Origin: Neoceratodus forsteri
Taxonomy: Eukaryota > Chordata > Ceratodontiformes > Ceratodontidae
DNA: 64,000 nt
Direction: 5' to 3'
NCBI GenBank assembly: GCA_016271365.2
Contig: CM057452.1
Location: 832,706,001 to 832,770,000, forward strand
Part shown: positions 44,255 to 56,344 of the stretch, piece by piece
How positions within the stretch are numbered: the first letter of the stretch is position 1
How the letters are laid out: every line of letters begins with the position of its first letter
Notes under the pieces: generated by a model
Databases searched by the model: none
What the model was told of the DNA's origin: nothing
What the model saw: only the letters and a program-made list of their open reading frames with translations
Made by a program: the position numbers and the translations under genes

Positions 44255-46482
44255 AACAATTTTACAGAAAGTTTTGAAAATGCAGATATCTTAAACAGAT
44301 TCTTCTGCTCAGTCTTCACAGTAGAGAGATGGGTGGATGGACCACCAGGGAGCAGCAGGAATAAACGGAGGAGGTGGACTCAAGTCCATTTTCAGAGGAA
44401 AGAGTCCTGAGGGGACAAGGCTATGGGACCATACAGGATACATTCGAGGGCACTAAAAGAACTCAGGGAGGTGCTGGCTGCTCCACTGATGGCCTTATTC
44501 AACAGTTCACTGGAATCAGGCATGGTTCTGGAAGACTAGAGAAGAGCAGAAGTGGTCTCTCTACATGTACCACAGTGCCTTGAGGTTTGACTCTGGACTG
44601 CCGTGGACGACCCACCACTGTCAGCTATGTGCTGTGGTGGGGTGGCAGTCCTTGGCAGCTCACAGACAACTTCACTAGTACATTTATGCACATAAAGTTG
44701 CACTATAACAACTTCCTTTTTACTTAACAACTTTATTGCAGCTTAAACAACCAAATAGATAGGCACTAAGGTCCAATGGTCTCCCACAGTTCTCTACACC
44801 TTAGTCCAGGACTAAACATGGTAACAACTCATTGGTAGTTTCAATACCCTCCACATGGATTTCTATCCAAAAGAAACTAAAGATGATGGCTTTAATATCA
44901 ATTTCATGTTTTAAGAACTGTCTTATTGAAAGTACATATTACCAGTGCAACTGTTTTTAAATGAATGTCTGTTAAACTATTTGTCTGTTTGTGTGTTATC
45001 TTAATTTGTATAAAATATCTGTTTTTTGTTCAACATTTTGGATGCAATTGTAAAAGAGAGTTTACTCTCAAATTGCTTTCCAATAGTATTGAATTGAATT
45101 GAAGAGTCACAGCAAGGAAGACACTAGCAACTATAGGCCAGTGAGCCTCACCTCATTCATGGGAAAATTAATGAAAACAGTGTTAAAGAAAAGGTTGGTA
45201 GAGTATCTTGAATCAAATGGGCAACAAGTCCAAAGGCATATGGATTCACTGGAGGGAGGTCATGCCAGAAGAGCCAGTTTCATTTCTTTGACTGGGTGAC
45301 CAGGGAAATAGATCAGGGGAGGGTAGTGGACATGGCCTATCTGAAATTTAGCAAGGCCTTTGACACTGTGCTGCATAAGAGATTTATTAACAAATTGAGC
45401 AGCCTAAGGGTGGGATCCAAAGTGAAGAACCGGGTTAGAAATTGATTAATGTATAGGTGACAGAGGGTTGTCGTTAATGGCACTTACTCTATGGATGGAA
45501 GAGTGACCAGTGGTGTGCTGCAGGATTCAGTACTGGGACTGGTCCTATTCGATGTCTTCATAAGTAACATAGCAGATGACTGGAAGGGAAGGTATGCCTT
45601 TTTACAGATGATACCGAAATCTGTAACAGGGTGGACAATCAGAAGGAGATAAAAGAATGCGGAGGGATCTTGGGAACTCAAGGAATGGTCAAAAACATAG
45701 CACTGGGGTTCAATGCCAAAACTATAAAATTATGCACCCCTAGGGCTTAGGAGCCCTAGAACTGTATATAGGAGGGGGTACTGTCAGTCACTATGCAGAA
45801 AAAAAAGTGACCCTGGGATTATCATATCTGATAACCTCAGAGTGGCAGGACAGTGTAACAGAGCTGTTGGTAGGGCCAGTGCAATGTGGGGATGAATTGG
45901 GAGAGGTATCTCCAGCAGGAGGAGGGAGGTGGTGTTGCCATTGTAGCTCACTGGTGAGACCCCACCTGGAGTATTGTATCCAGTTCTGGAGGCAAAACCT
46001 CCGAAAGAATATAGACAGCACTGAGGCAGTCCAGAGGAGGGCTCTCAACATGTACGCCCTGGAAGAGAAAGGAGCAAGAGGGGACATGATAGAGACCTAC
46101 AAGTACCTCACCGGGGTAAACAGGATGCAGGAGGGAAGTCTCCTTTAAAAGAGGAAAAGCACCAGGAACAGGGCCAGAGGGCATGTGAAGAAGTGTGTGT
46201 GTGTGTGGTGGGGGGGGGAGTTAAAGATGGATGTCAGGAAGTACTACTTCACTGAAAGTGTGGTAGATGCTTGGAATAGACTGCCAGTGGAAGTGCTGGA
46301 GGAGAAACAGTAGGGGGTTTCAAGCATGTGTGGGATAGGCACATGGAAATATTAGTTAATAGGCAGAGAGGAGGGAGAGTTGCCAGAGACCAGATAGGGT
46401 GTGGAGGCAGACTAGGCAGGGACCATTTCAGTAGACTGGGTGGGTCAAGTGATCCTTTTCTGCTGACAAATTCTGTTTCTAT
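44255..46482 (+). pseudogene. CR1-like LINE copy, interrupted
   Basis: It starts in the linker with ENADILNRFFCSVFTVER and a DKAMGPYRIHSRALKELREV segment in a shifted frame. It breaks at about 44570 for an inserted ~530 bp, and resumes at about 45100 with SNYRPVSLTSFMGKLMKTVL and a FDWVTREIDQGRVVDMAYL segment. A frame-shifted copy of the catalytic region follows near 45595 (FLQMIPKSVTG in the wrong frame, FADDTEICN if corrected by position). Further on are VRPHLEYCIQFWRQNLRKNI, RRALNMYALEEKGARGDMIE and YLTGVNRMQEGSLL, and a 3' UTR ending near ttctgctgacaaattctgtt. It is inactive. Confidence 0.85.
44572..45100. mobile_element. Insertion in CR1: LINE 3' end with (ttgaa)n tail
   Basis: CR1 sequence stops near 44570 and resumes near 45100. 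The insert ends in attgaattgaattgaag, a tail type common at LINE 3' ends, preceded by acattttggatgcaattgta and a short inverted pair (agagagtttactctc). The left part shows no clear coding frame. Class beyond LINE-like is unresolved. Confidence 0.5.
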
Positions 46483-48129
46483 TAGGGTTGTGCGAAAAAA
46501 ACCTTCCGCAGGTGGAATGTAAGCGAAAGTCTGACTTACGCTTCCGTGAAAGTTCCAAAATTCTTCCTGCTCTCCCAGTTATAGTTGCATCTGGTCCCCA
46601 GCATTGGACTATAAAATACCACTTGCAGCCTCCTGTGGAACCAAAATATAATTAGACTGGCACAGGCAATATAATGGCGGTCAAAAAAGACCAATAGTTT
46701 GAGTTACGGCAATCGATAGCCAAACACTCCTTGATCTCCATCAACATACAGTAGTGATCACACTGGGGAAAAACAGAAGCAACCCATGTGGATGCAGGGA
46801 GACAACAGTGGCACATCCAACAACATGAGGGTCAGGGAACTCTGATAGAGATGAAGCACAAGCATTAACTTCTCATGTCGTGAGACAACCAGAGAAGCAA
46901 GACAAGTTTTTGCTTTCTTTTACCTTTCCACCCTTTTTCACTGTCATGCTCAACAAACACTGGCTCAGACTAACTGTCTGAACTGTCAGTCTGGACATTC
47001 ATTTTTTCGCCCTCCTCTGAACCCATGCTCTACCATTCGAAACAACCATTGCCATTCTCAGCAAGATATAACATAACTCTCTGCCCATTTAAACATTGCA
47101 GCTTAAAATGCAGGGTTGACACTATCTCACTTGTGATACTTTACAGACTTTGTGAGGATAGTCTCCTTCTTTCTCTTTGAATAGTTTAATGTGTTCACCT
47201 CAGCTTAATGCTTACTATACATGGCATGCTTTTTACTTTTAAGCAGAGGTCATTATAGTTCAATAGCCTGCACAATGCATGAAATGATGGCAGCTATAGA
47301 AGGACTACCCATTGCAAACCCTTCTATTACTGCAACCCTTGCACCCCTGCCCCCCTTTGCAGAAAGGTGGGCAGCTGTCATAACATTAATCCCTGGTGGC
47401 TAGTGGTCCCTCCCCCACCTAATCACTGGCCCATTCCATATGTATTAAAAAAAACAACCCTGTCCCTGGTGGCTAGCGATCCCTCCCCCCACATAATCAT
47501 CAGCCCATCCCATATGTGTTAAAAAAAAAACAACCCTGTCACTGGTGGCTAGCAGTCACTCCCCTAACCTGATCACCCTCCCATGTCCAGTACTGCCTGA
47601 CCCCCCCATCCCTATCTCAGACCCCCCATATAGTAAAAATGATTTTTCCCTGGTGGTCTAGTGAACCCCCTCCCTACCTATCTCCGATCCAAAGTATGTA
47701 TTTTTTTTTTACTTATTCCCTGGTGGTCTAATGGCCCCCCTGCCCCCACCCTGGCAGGTAGTGTCTCCCCCCACTCTCCCCATCCTGCAACAGAGTGGGC
47801 CACCAGCACAGCCCTCCGCTCTCCTCCTTGGCTGGTGGCCCACTGAATAGTGAATGAATGAATGAATGAATGAGTGTGTGCTCATGCGCTCACTCATTCA
47901 TTCACATCTCAGTGGGCTGCCAGCCATGGAAGAGAGTGGAGGGCTGTGCTGGTGGCTCGCTCTGTTTCGGGATGGGGAAGCATGGTGGGACACTGCCTGC
48001 CAGGGTGGGGGCAGGGGGGCCACTAAACTACCAGGGAATAAGTAAAAAAAATACATACTTTGGATCAGCGATAGGGAGGGACGGGGGTTCACTAGACCAC
48101 CAGGGAAAAATCTTTTTTACTATATAGGG

Positions 48130-49004
48130 CAGAGGTTGTCAACCTTTTTCAGTCCAGGGCCCCCCTGGACAGCTGTCAGCCATGTCGGGAACCCTCTACC
48201 AAAAGTCTATAGATTTGGTAGCGTATGTAGTGTTTCATACAGCCTTTATACAGCTACCTTCATAAAACACAAAAACAACAGTAAATGAATGTAAAAAAAC
48301 TTTTAATTTTATTTTAATAAAATTAATATATATATGTATATATATATATAGAGAGAGAGCAGTAAAAAATATACACATATAAAATAAGTACACAATCATG
48401 ACTTACTCACTAACTAAAATACAGCCACAAGATGGCAGTAAGGACAAATTATGCATATGCTGGCTTCTCACTCACCCTCCTACCCACATAGTATCTGAAA
48501 ATCAGCATGAAAATTTTCACCAGGCTTCTCACTCGCCCTCCTTACCCACACAGTACCCCCAAATTGACAAAATCAGAGGTCAGAGGCACAGCTGCGGTTA
48601 CTGGGGATTCGGAGCTTGTAGTTACAGCGACAGAGGTTAGTTTCAGTTGCTAATCAGAGCACAGCTGATTTGAGTGAATTGTGAAAGGGCAGTTGCACCT
48701 CGCAACCTCTGTTTAACCTAGCTATTTAAAATACTTCAGATCCAAGTCATAATAAGTACTCCACTGGGTTGCTTGAATGCTAAACCTTGGAATTACGATG
48801 GTCCGGGCTGGGGTTCATTAAAAAAACTTCAAGGCGAGTGCAACGCTTTGCTTAAGTTGTGCTTGCTCACGCTTGATCTGTTACGTGCCTGAACTGTCAC
48901 GGGATTAAAAAAGGTTAAAACATAGCGTGATTCCGGTTCAGATTTACAGACTGCTCCATGGACCCCCTTACATGTGCTCACAGACCCCCGGTTGAAAACC
49001 GCTG
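48130..49004. mobile_element. Non-autonomous hAT element, 875 bp, with 8-bp target duplication
   Basis: Flanks are the perfect direct repeat atataggg (48122-48129 and 49005-49012). Ends are inverted: cagaggttgtcaaccttttt at the left, and cccccggttgaaaaccgctg at the right. This is the classic cag-ggtt-tcaacc type of hAT (Charlie-like) terminus. There is no transposase frame. Inside are a (TA)n/(GA)n run near 48325-48358 and a ctcactcaccctccta / ctcactcgccctcctt duplication. It inserted into one arm of the surrounding palindrome, so it is younger than that element. Confidence 0.92.
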
Positions 49005-49172
49005 ATATAGGGGAATAGGGATGGGTGGTCGAGCAGTACTGGACATGGGCAGCTGATCAGGTGTGGGGAAGAACACTAGTAACCGTTTTTTTTTTTTTTT
49101 TGGTTAATACACAATGACACAGGAGATTAGGTGGGCAGAGGGACTGCTAGCCACAAGGGACAAGTTTGACAA

Positions 49173-50655
49173 CTCATTTTTATGTTGCTTGCACGCATGT
49201 GCAAGAAACATAGTGCCATCATCCGAGTTTTCGGAGGTGTGGCACCTGTCTTCCAATTCAGTCAGTGAGTTTGCAGGCGTGGCCACAGTTCTCCAATGAC
49301 TGCTGCAGCTGTCTATGACAGCAGTTGAAAATGCAGTGGCATACAGTTGAAAGGGAGAGCTCCGCTTCAGTGAGCAGAGCTCTCCCCCCCACACACGCAA
49401 GCATGCATAGTGCGTGATGTGCTCCCTCCCCCCTACGCACTGTATGGCGGCCGACAGGTGCCCAATCCCCATTGGCTCCATGCCTCACCCCTCCACAAAA
49501 GCTGTCCAGGTGCCATGCATGGCAAAAATGTTATAGCCGTCGGGGGTGCCCAATCCCCGTTGGCTCCACAGCTGCACCCCCAAAAAGCTTTCAGGTGCCA
49601 CGCTGGGGCCCACCCCAGTGTGGCAAATCTTGTTATAGCCGACGGGGTGCCCAATCCCCTGTCAGCTACAGCCCCCAAACAGCCTTTCCAGCTGCCATGC
49701 TGGGAGCCCACCCAAAGTGGCAAACGTCCACGTTGTCTTAATTAAAAAAAAAAACAACCTGTAAACAAGAAAACGTTTGCCGACTCCCTTCCCCCCAAAC
49801 CCCGCATCCATCCACTGCGCACCCTGCCTCCCCACACACCCCCACCTCATACTTACCTCCAGAGCTTGGTGCGATGATCATCGGTGGGCCGGGAACACGT
49901 CTGCACTCTTCAAAGCCGACTGCGAACTGAGGAAATGCCGGTAAGCTGTATCATGGAATAAATAGGGTTTTTTCAACTTTGTTGCATATCTCAGGCATTT
50001 TTGGGAATTTTGGGCTCAAATTTTCAACATGGGGTTTTTGGGACCCCTCCTCATGAAATCTTGCACTGTCATGGTGTTAATCGGGCCCGAAGGGTGATTT
50101 CGCGGTCACTGCGTGAAATCACCTTTTGGGACTGATTAATGAAACGACACTGCCAGTGTTCATAAGGTGGGCTCTCAAAAAGCCTATGTTGAAAATTTGG
50201 TGAAAAATTTCTAAAAATGACTGTTTTACGAGCGCATGTTGTGCAGTTCCTACGCACGCTCGTAAGTTTGTGAATTTTCAATATTTTCACTCCAGATTTT
50301 CAACATTGCCATTTTACCACACCTCCTTATGAGCAGTACAGCTGTCATTTTTCACATCTTGCCCAAAACGTGTTTCCGCCCATGTAGCGCACAATGGCGC
50401 AGTCGGTGTGCAAAATCAATGTATGGGACACATTAAGAAAATCACAGTGACACTGTTCATGAGCAGAGGTCTTAAAATGGCTATGTTGAAAATTTGGTGA
50501 AAAAATTCCAAAATGACTGTTTTATGCGGTGTGGTAGGAGTTCCTACGCACGCTCATAAGTTCAGCGAATTTTCAATATTTGCACTCAATGACTTCTAAT
50601 ACCTAAACAGCACACACAAGCAAGCAACATTCGGCATTGACAAATGCTTTTTACT
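49173..50655. repeat. Unclassified composite interspersed repeat, copy 2 (~1.5 kb)
   Basis: This shares the whole module order with 9581-12205: the head gcttgcacgcatgtgcaaga, GC-rich units with gggtgcccaatccccgttgg, an oligo-A stretch at 49743-49754, gccgggaacacgtctgcact, about two units of the ~296-bp satellite (tgttgaaaatttggtg near 50187 and 50484) and the end caacattcggcattgacaaa. It lacks the inverted repeat and the extra tandem units of copy 1. It is inserted within the palindromic element, beside a cacaagggacaagtttgaca unit of that element. Confidence 0.75.
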
Positions 50656-50915
50656 ACAGACAGGGTGGGCCGGTGATCGGGTGGGGGGAGGGACAGCTAG
50701 CCACCAGGGACAGGGTTGGCAACTAATTTTTTTTAATGCACATGGGGCGGGCCAGTGATCGGGTGGGCAGAGCAGGAGGAAATTTCACCCCAAGCACTCA
50801 GATTGTTTCCAGTCCACCACAGGCGGAAGCTCGGAAACTTCTACAAAAGTTGCTAAATTTCACAAAAGTTCTGCTAAGGCGGAATTGGCAACTTTAGCAC
50901 ACCTCTTATTTCTAA

Positions 50916-51704
50916 ATAAATAACATAGCAGGAGGCGGGGTATCTGGTTGGTGGATTTTAGCTTTTGTTTTGTTTGTCAAGTTACCAGCACGTATGCCAG
51001 TAAAATGTGCACTTATGCATAAAATAACTTGTTCATAGGTTAGTTGTTTTTTTTTTTTGCCACTACATGCGTCTTAGTGTGGTGACCTCTGCAAGTGCAC
51101 AGGGTTCTCGGTTCAGTGACTGACTCTTTTTTCAGTCAATCACCAATGAAAAAACAGTGTTTATTCATATATTTTTTCATCATGGTTTTTCTTTGTTTGT
51201 ACGTGTGCATGCTTTCCTATAGTAAACTAACATACAACTTTTTAATTTGACCTTTTTTTCATTCCAAACCAAATGAGAGGGCCTATTCTGAGCCAATATC
51301 TAATGAACTTGTAAGTTTCCAGTAGCATATTCATTTGGTGGTAATTTTACTTAATGTTCAACTTAGTATGCAGCAGTGCTGACGTTACTGGATATATTTT
51401 TTGAAAACAATCGGTCCATTAGTTTTTAAGTTACAGATTGTACAATTTATGTAAAAATTCCATTTTAAGATTTTTCTTTGCTGTCACATACAGTAATGAT
51501 AAAATACACTGATATAGAATCTGAAACCCTTATGTCCATTATATATTGGTCCAGAGTAGGGTCTTTTGTTTATTTTGATGAAAAAAGTCAAATCTAAAAG
51601 TTAGAAGCATTTAAAAACTGCTGAACACACGCACATCAGTCACTGTTTAAAAGCAGCTGAAAAAAACAAGTTTTTTCCATTTGTGACTGACATTCTCAAG
51701 TCAA
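50916..51704. other. Unassigned stretch, possibly the 3' UTR of the Tx1-like element
   Basis: AT-rich sequence with no gene. The segment 51105-51165 (cagtgactgactctttt and following) has a reversed relative at 51635-51720 (tgactgacattctcaagtca). The part next to 51705 may be the 3' UTR of the minus-strand Tx1-like LINE, but I could not fix its end. Confidence 0.35.
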
Positions 51705-53343
51705 TCATGAATGAAAGAAAATGAAACCACCATGCTGTTTGCTGCCTGCTGCCAGAAAGGTGCCTTGAACATGATTTTTTGGAGTGGTTACATGTTGCAT
51801 AGAGTAGTGACACCTAGCTTGCCATATGAAATACCTAATGCAAGTAAAGATCACATTTAAAGTACTAGGGTGGTATCTACTTAAATATCCTGAATAATCT
51901 CCTAGCACTAAGCATTGGGGCTGTGCGAATACCTTTTTTTGAATATTCAGCTCCAAAATATTCGTTATTTGGTATTCATATTCGGGTGGCTGGGAGGGGG
52001 GTATTTAAAAATAAAAGAGCACCCCCCTCCTGGCCAGCATTAAATAAATGTTTTTAGCCCTGGTGTCTAGTGACCCCACCCCACCCCCCTGGCTGATCGC
52101 TGGTCTAAAATAAAGAATCCCCGCCCAGACTCTCAGCAATATCCCCAGTCCCCATCACCAAATGTATAAAAATAAAATAATTCCCTAATTTCCCTGCTGT
52201 CTAGTGGACCCCCACCCCCACCCTGTCAGGTAGTCCCCCCCACCAATGACCCCAAGCGGGCCACTGGCACAGCCCTCCACTCATCTTCACGACTGGCAGC
52301 TCGACTGAGTTTTCAATGCCTGAGTGAGTGCTTGTTCAAGCATGCCCTCATTCATTGACACTTAGATTCAGCCACCAACAGTGAGTAGGACTACCAGGGG
52401 CTGGAGGGAGGGGGGAGCTGCTCCGGTCACCAGCAGGAAGGCGGGATGGGGAAACAGCATTGTGGACCCTGGGGTCTACAGTGTCATTTTCCCCATCCCA
52501 CCCCCTGCTGGTGACAGGAGCAGCCCCCCTCCCTCCAGCCCTGGCAGTGCTAGTTCCTAACTTGCTGGTGGTTGAATCTATCAATGGACGAGCATGTGGT
52601 TGTCCAAGCATGTGCTCATTCATTGAAAACTCAGTCAGGCTGCTGCCCGTGGAGGTGAGTGGAGGGCTGTGCCGTGACCTGCTTTGGGTCAGGGTGGGGG
52701 AGGGGGCACTACCTGACGGGGGTGGGGGTCGTCCCTAGACACCAGGAAAATTAGGGAATTATTTTTTATTTTTATGCATTTGGGGACTGGGGATATTGCT
52801 GAGAGCCTGGGTGGGGATTCTTTATTTTGGACCGGCGATCGTCCGGGGGTGAGACCACTGGACACCAGGGTAAAAATATTTATTTATTGCTGGCCAGGAG
52901 GTGGAAGGACTTTTTGTCCTTGCGTATGGCTGAATACTGAATACCAGCCGAATAGTGGTTCCGAATATTCGGATAACCCATTATTCGTGGTATTCGGAAA
53001 TTAATATTCGGTATTCGCACAGCCCTAGTAAGCATTCATATTTTATGAATGTAACAGGAGGCCACTGCTATCTTTTTCCCAGAAAGGACCAAAACTGTGT
53101 TGCAAAAGAACTATTCATCAAGAAATGTTCCAATGTTTCCTCTAAACCTTTGCATTCTGGCCTTAGGCATTGCCTGTCTGCTAACGGTTTGTGTTTTAAG
53201 ATTGCCCTTCACCCCCAATTTCCCGTAACAATTTAGCCACAAGACATCCCACACCTTTGGAGGGATTCTATTATCATTCAAAAGTTCCAAGGCAAGGTTC
53301 ATTTTTGTACGGGACCATTTGGGGGGAATCAACCTGTGCTGCA
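51705..53343 (-). pseudogene. Tx1-like ORF2 C-terminal region, split by a hAT
   Basis: Read leftwards from 53343: IPPKWSRTKMNLALELLNDN and KVWDVLWLNCYGKLGVKG, then after a frame change CLRPECKGLEETLEHFLMNS and FATQFWSFLGK. This is a cysteine/histidine arrangement typical of the C-terminal zinc-binding segment of L1/Tx1 ORF2. The hAT at 51916-53027 cuts here. The frame resumes at its other side with CLVLGDYSGYLSRYHPSTLN and CIRYFIWQARCHY, which parallels LACLKWVIWHVRCQRFL in the sister element near 60300. That continuity on both sides proves the hAT landed inside ORF2. Confidence 0.8.
51916..53027. mobile_element. Palindromic (foldback) non-autonomous hAT-like element, ~1.1 kb
   Basis: Ends ggggctgtgcgaatacc and ggtattcgcacagcccta are inverted. 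Flanks ctaagcat and gtaagcat differ at one base and probably represent the 8-bp duplication (a taagcatt reading shifted by one base gives a perfect match). The body is a nested palindrome centred near 52480: atattcggtattc-type outer arms, ccctggtgtctagtgacccc paired with actggacaccagggt, and inner arms with ctgctccggtcaccagcagg and ctgctggtgacaggagcagc. There is no coding content. It is inserted in the Tx1-like ORF2. Confidence 0.88.
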
Positions 53344-53640
53344 GAGTTTTTACTCATAATTATTGAATATAAATAACTGCCTTCTGTTAGTACTGTACTA
53401 AGTATAGTATTTTTGTCTACTTTCCAAATCCTGAGGTTTTTTTATTGAGGGAATAGCAGATTCCTGGACTTGTTGAGATTCTGTAATCATGTGTGTGTGT
53501 GTGTGTGTGTGGGGGGTCTGTAACCCATTTTAACATGAAAGATTTGAATAAAGCCTGTGTCCAGTATTCTCAAGGGTGCTGAAACACTCCTTTACCTATC
53601 TGAAAAGAGGATTGCACAAAGAAAGAATGATAAAAAAAAA
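53344..53640. other. Unassigned segment replacing the Tx1 RT domain
   Basis: This holds a (GT)n run at 53489-53510 and a gaataaagcctgtgt phrase at about 53547 that resembles a polyadenylation context. It lies where most of the RT domain of the Tx1-like element should be. An oligo-A run at 53630-53643 marks its right edge. It may be an inserted fragment accompanying a deletion. Confidence 0.4.
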
Positions 53641-55240
53641 AAAAGATTTAACATACCCAATCCTCCCTGTTTTACTGACTATAGCTATAGCAAAAGTTTT
53701 AAAGGAAGCTTCAGAAACCAACATTGTATTGTATAGATTCATCAAAACTTCACTCAAATCATTATTAAGAGCTTTATAAAATGTATGGGTGAGGCCATTC
53801 TCACTATGGAATACTCCTGTTTTGAGGCCAGAAATTACATCACTAACCTCTTCTAAATTAATTGGGGCCCTCAGCTTCTGAATACTATCTGCTGAAACTT
53901 TTGGTACTGGAAATAAAAACAATTCTTCCCAGTTTGTTTGAAGGATAAAGTCAGTACCAAACATATCCATTAATTTACTTTGAACTACCTCGAGCATGCC
54001 CACATCCATAGTTTTTGGGGTCCCAGCATTATTATATAACCCTTCCATTGTTTTGTAATTTAATTTATGTTTATACACTGCAAAGGGGTCTGAATAGGGT
54101 TGTTTTTCGGTCCAAATTTCAATTCTGCATTTAAAGTTTCTGCCCTGTAGTACTGAAATTGAAACATTTTGGCTTTTATGTTGTCAATTTGAAACCTTAT
54201 TCTACTGTCCAAAGCATTAGGGAGATACATTAATTTATAATATCGATTCCTACAACCCAAATATTGTAAGTATTCAAGGTTAACATTATTCTTACCAGTC
54301 TGTGAGGAAAAAAGTCTGCAGTTTTGACTTTGTATCAACCCACCAAGATCCCCAGTTCTCATACAGGCAAAAGACTGATTTTCTGGCCTGGAAAAGGGCT
54401 AACAACCCCTGTTTAATTTCTACTGAATCTAACAACACATAATTCAGTTTCCATCTTTTTGGAATAGAAGGGAATCTTGGAGGAATATTCTTTAGACCTA
54501 TGTTGCATGATAGCTGCATATGATCAAAGAATTCACAATGTACAGCCGAAACCTGTCTGGTACTAAAAATTTAGAAATAAAAAGAAAATCAATCCTAGTG
54601 GCAAAAGTGCTTCTCCTATAAGTAAAGCCTGGATGTTTGCACAGTTCTCTATAAGCATATTTAAGTCCTGCAGTAGAAAATTATTGTGCTGAGAACATAT
54701 GAATCACAGTACACTTTTTTCTGTACATTTTGTGCCAAGGCCACAATTCATGTCTCCCCCCATACAATGTGCTTGGCAGTATACAAGAATTGGCATATTG
54801 TATTAAAAAGCTCTAACCTGGCTGCTTTACTTTGCAGGTGTAGGTGTTTATTAATCTTAGAGAGAAGCCCTTATATATAGTCTAGAAGCAGTGTCCTCCC
54901 TGGTAAAATGTCCACTAGCTTATCTAGATGGAATTGAGAGTGCTTAAATAGGATACCTATTCCATCAGCCGCATCTGGCCCGAAGGACCAATATGAGGGT
55001 CCCCAAGACCAGCCCCTCTTAACTTGTGAAATGTCAGAGAGAGAATTTAACCTTGTTTTCCTGTAAAAAAATATGATATCATCAGAGCTATGTTGAAAAA
55101 AGGAAGCAGTGCTACTCTCTTTTTATAATTTTTTTATACTTCTGACATTTAAAGAGGCTGACTATAAGGGCGCCATTTATGATACGTATGTTTCAGTTTT
55201 CATTTTCTCCCCGGCCCCTTTTTTTTCTTTGTTTCCCTCA
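53596..55240 (-). pseudogene. Tx1-like ORF2, endonuclease to start of RT
   Basis: On the minus strand, endonuclease-like pieces appear from about 55060 (YRKTRLNSLSDISQVKRGWS, then WGPSYWSFGPDAADGIGILF). Next comes the post-endonuclease motif PKRWKLNYVLLDSVEIKQGL near 54460, the long linker helix region IKAKMFQFQYYRAETLNAEL near 54170, and the RT start RAPINLEEVSDVISGLKTGV with THTFYKALNNDLSEVLMNLY. It ends at AIAIVSKTGRIGY near 53650, where the sequence changes abruptly. Several stops and frame shifts are present. No YADD box remains because the RT core is deleted. Confidence 0.75.
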
Positions 55241-55582
55241 TTCTGGGAGCTGAATCTTTCTCCATATCAACTTCAGAAACAACTTCTGACCTAGAGGAAA
55301 AATGTGATTCAGACTCTGACCCTTCCCCCGTTTCTCCTGCAGAACTTGAAAGGAGTTCTGCAGTAAAATGGGATTAGGGTAACTCACTTGTTTACTGGCA
55401 GACCTAATAAGTCTTCTGGAGCTATGAGGATGATAATCTGCAGGGGGAGGCATTGAGGTTGAAGGCATTTCCTGATAATTTCCCAACACCCCAGGGGTAC
55501 TCTGTGGGGGGTTTAAGTCCTCCAGTAAGGAGGGTGGAGGATTTGTTTCTGACCTATTAACATCTGGGCCTTGTCTAATGAT

Positions 55583-55850
55583 ATCTTATTTTTTTATTTT
55601 TATTTTATTTATTGTAAAATCGGAATTACAACCTTTGAACTAAAAGCTCATTTACAAAGGATCCTCATCGAACTGAGGGTGGGGGAACATCAAGTACATG
55701 GACAGTGGAGAAAAACAGAAGCAGCTAGTAGGCATTGTCAGTTACACATCATTAAAAAGGTTATCAGCATTACAAATAGAAGGATGGGGAGAGACAGAAT
55801 ACATTGCAAAAGCCATCACATTAATTAATTAATGAACTTGGTCCTGTTCA
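55583..55850 (-). mobile_element. LINE 3' end inserted in Tx1-like ORF1
   Basis: Read on the minus strand it ends cctttgtaaatgagctttta followed by gttcaaaggttg and an (aaata)n-rich tail. This is the same terminal hairpin and tail as the LINE at 2622-3178. Removing it joins the ORF1 segments NNNEQD and RQGPDVNR, so the insertion is clearly secondary. Confidence 0.7.
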
Positions 55851-56344
55851 TTATTATTAGGTGTGTTAGGATTCTGAGGCTTACTTCTTTCCTGAGCCTG
55901 ATTAACTAAGTAGTCTTGGGCTGGGCCTTCTTGCTGTTTTGGCCTGCCCAGGGACACTGATGGTACTCATAACCTTATTCCTCATACAGATTACACTTAA
56001 AGATATTCTTACACTCATAGCTAACATGATCAAATTCCCTGCATCGGGCACATTTCAGTTTGTCACAGGCACTGTCAAGATGTATTCGGTTTTGCACTTA
56101 TAGCAGGCCTTAGGCTGCCCGGGATAAAAACACCCCCTCTATCCTTCCCTAGAAAGAAACTGTTTGGGACATGCATGATATCATTATAATTACTGGGTAC
56201 CGCTTTTTCCCACAGGGAAACCTGGTTATAATTTGTTGCTATACCAGCTCGACTGGTTATAATGGCAACATCACATCTCTCGGACCATCCATGCATCAGT
56301 CAGCCGGTCTGTGACATTACAACGAATAATCCCAAATTGCCCCA

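Larger units (their letters stand above)
46483..50907. mobile_element. Large palindromic hAT-like element enlarged by nested insertions (4.4 kb)
   Basis: Ends tagggttgtgcgaaaaaaac and, at the right, gcggaattggcaactttagc followed by acacctct are inverted relatives of the 12776 and 51916 element ends. Near-matching flanks gtttctat (46475-46482) and atttctaa (50908-50915) may be the decayed 8-bp duplication. The palindrome centre lies near 47870 (gaatgagtgtgtgctcatgc). Paired arms hold blocks such as ccctggtggtctagtgaacc and ggttcactagaccaccaggg. Direct repeats of a ~115-bp unit with ctggtggctagcgatccctc occur at 47385-47570 and reversed at 50660-50790. Insertions inside it are a hAT at 48130-49004, the composite repeat at 49173-50655 and probably 46560-47380. 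Confidence 0.7.

Noticed and set aside
47840..47910. Coding Asn/Glu repeat from the gaatgaatgaatg run
   Set aside because: It is the simple-sequence centre of a palindromic DNA element, not part of a gene.
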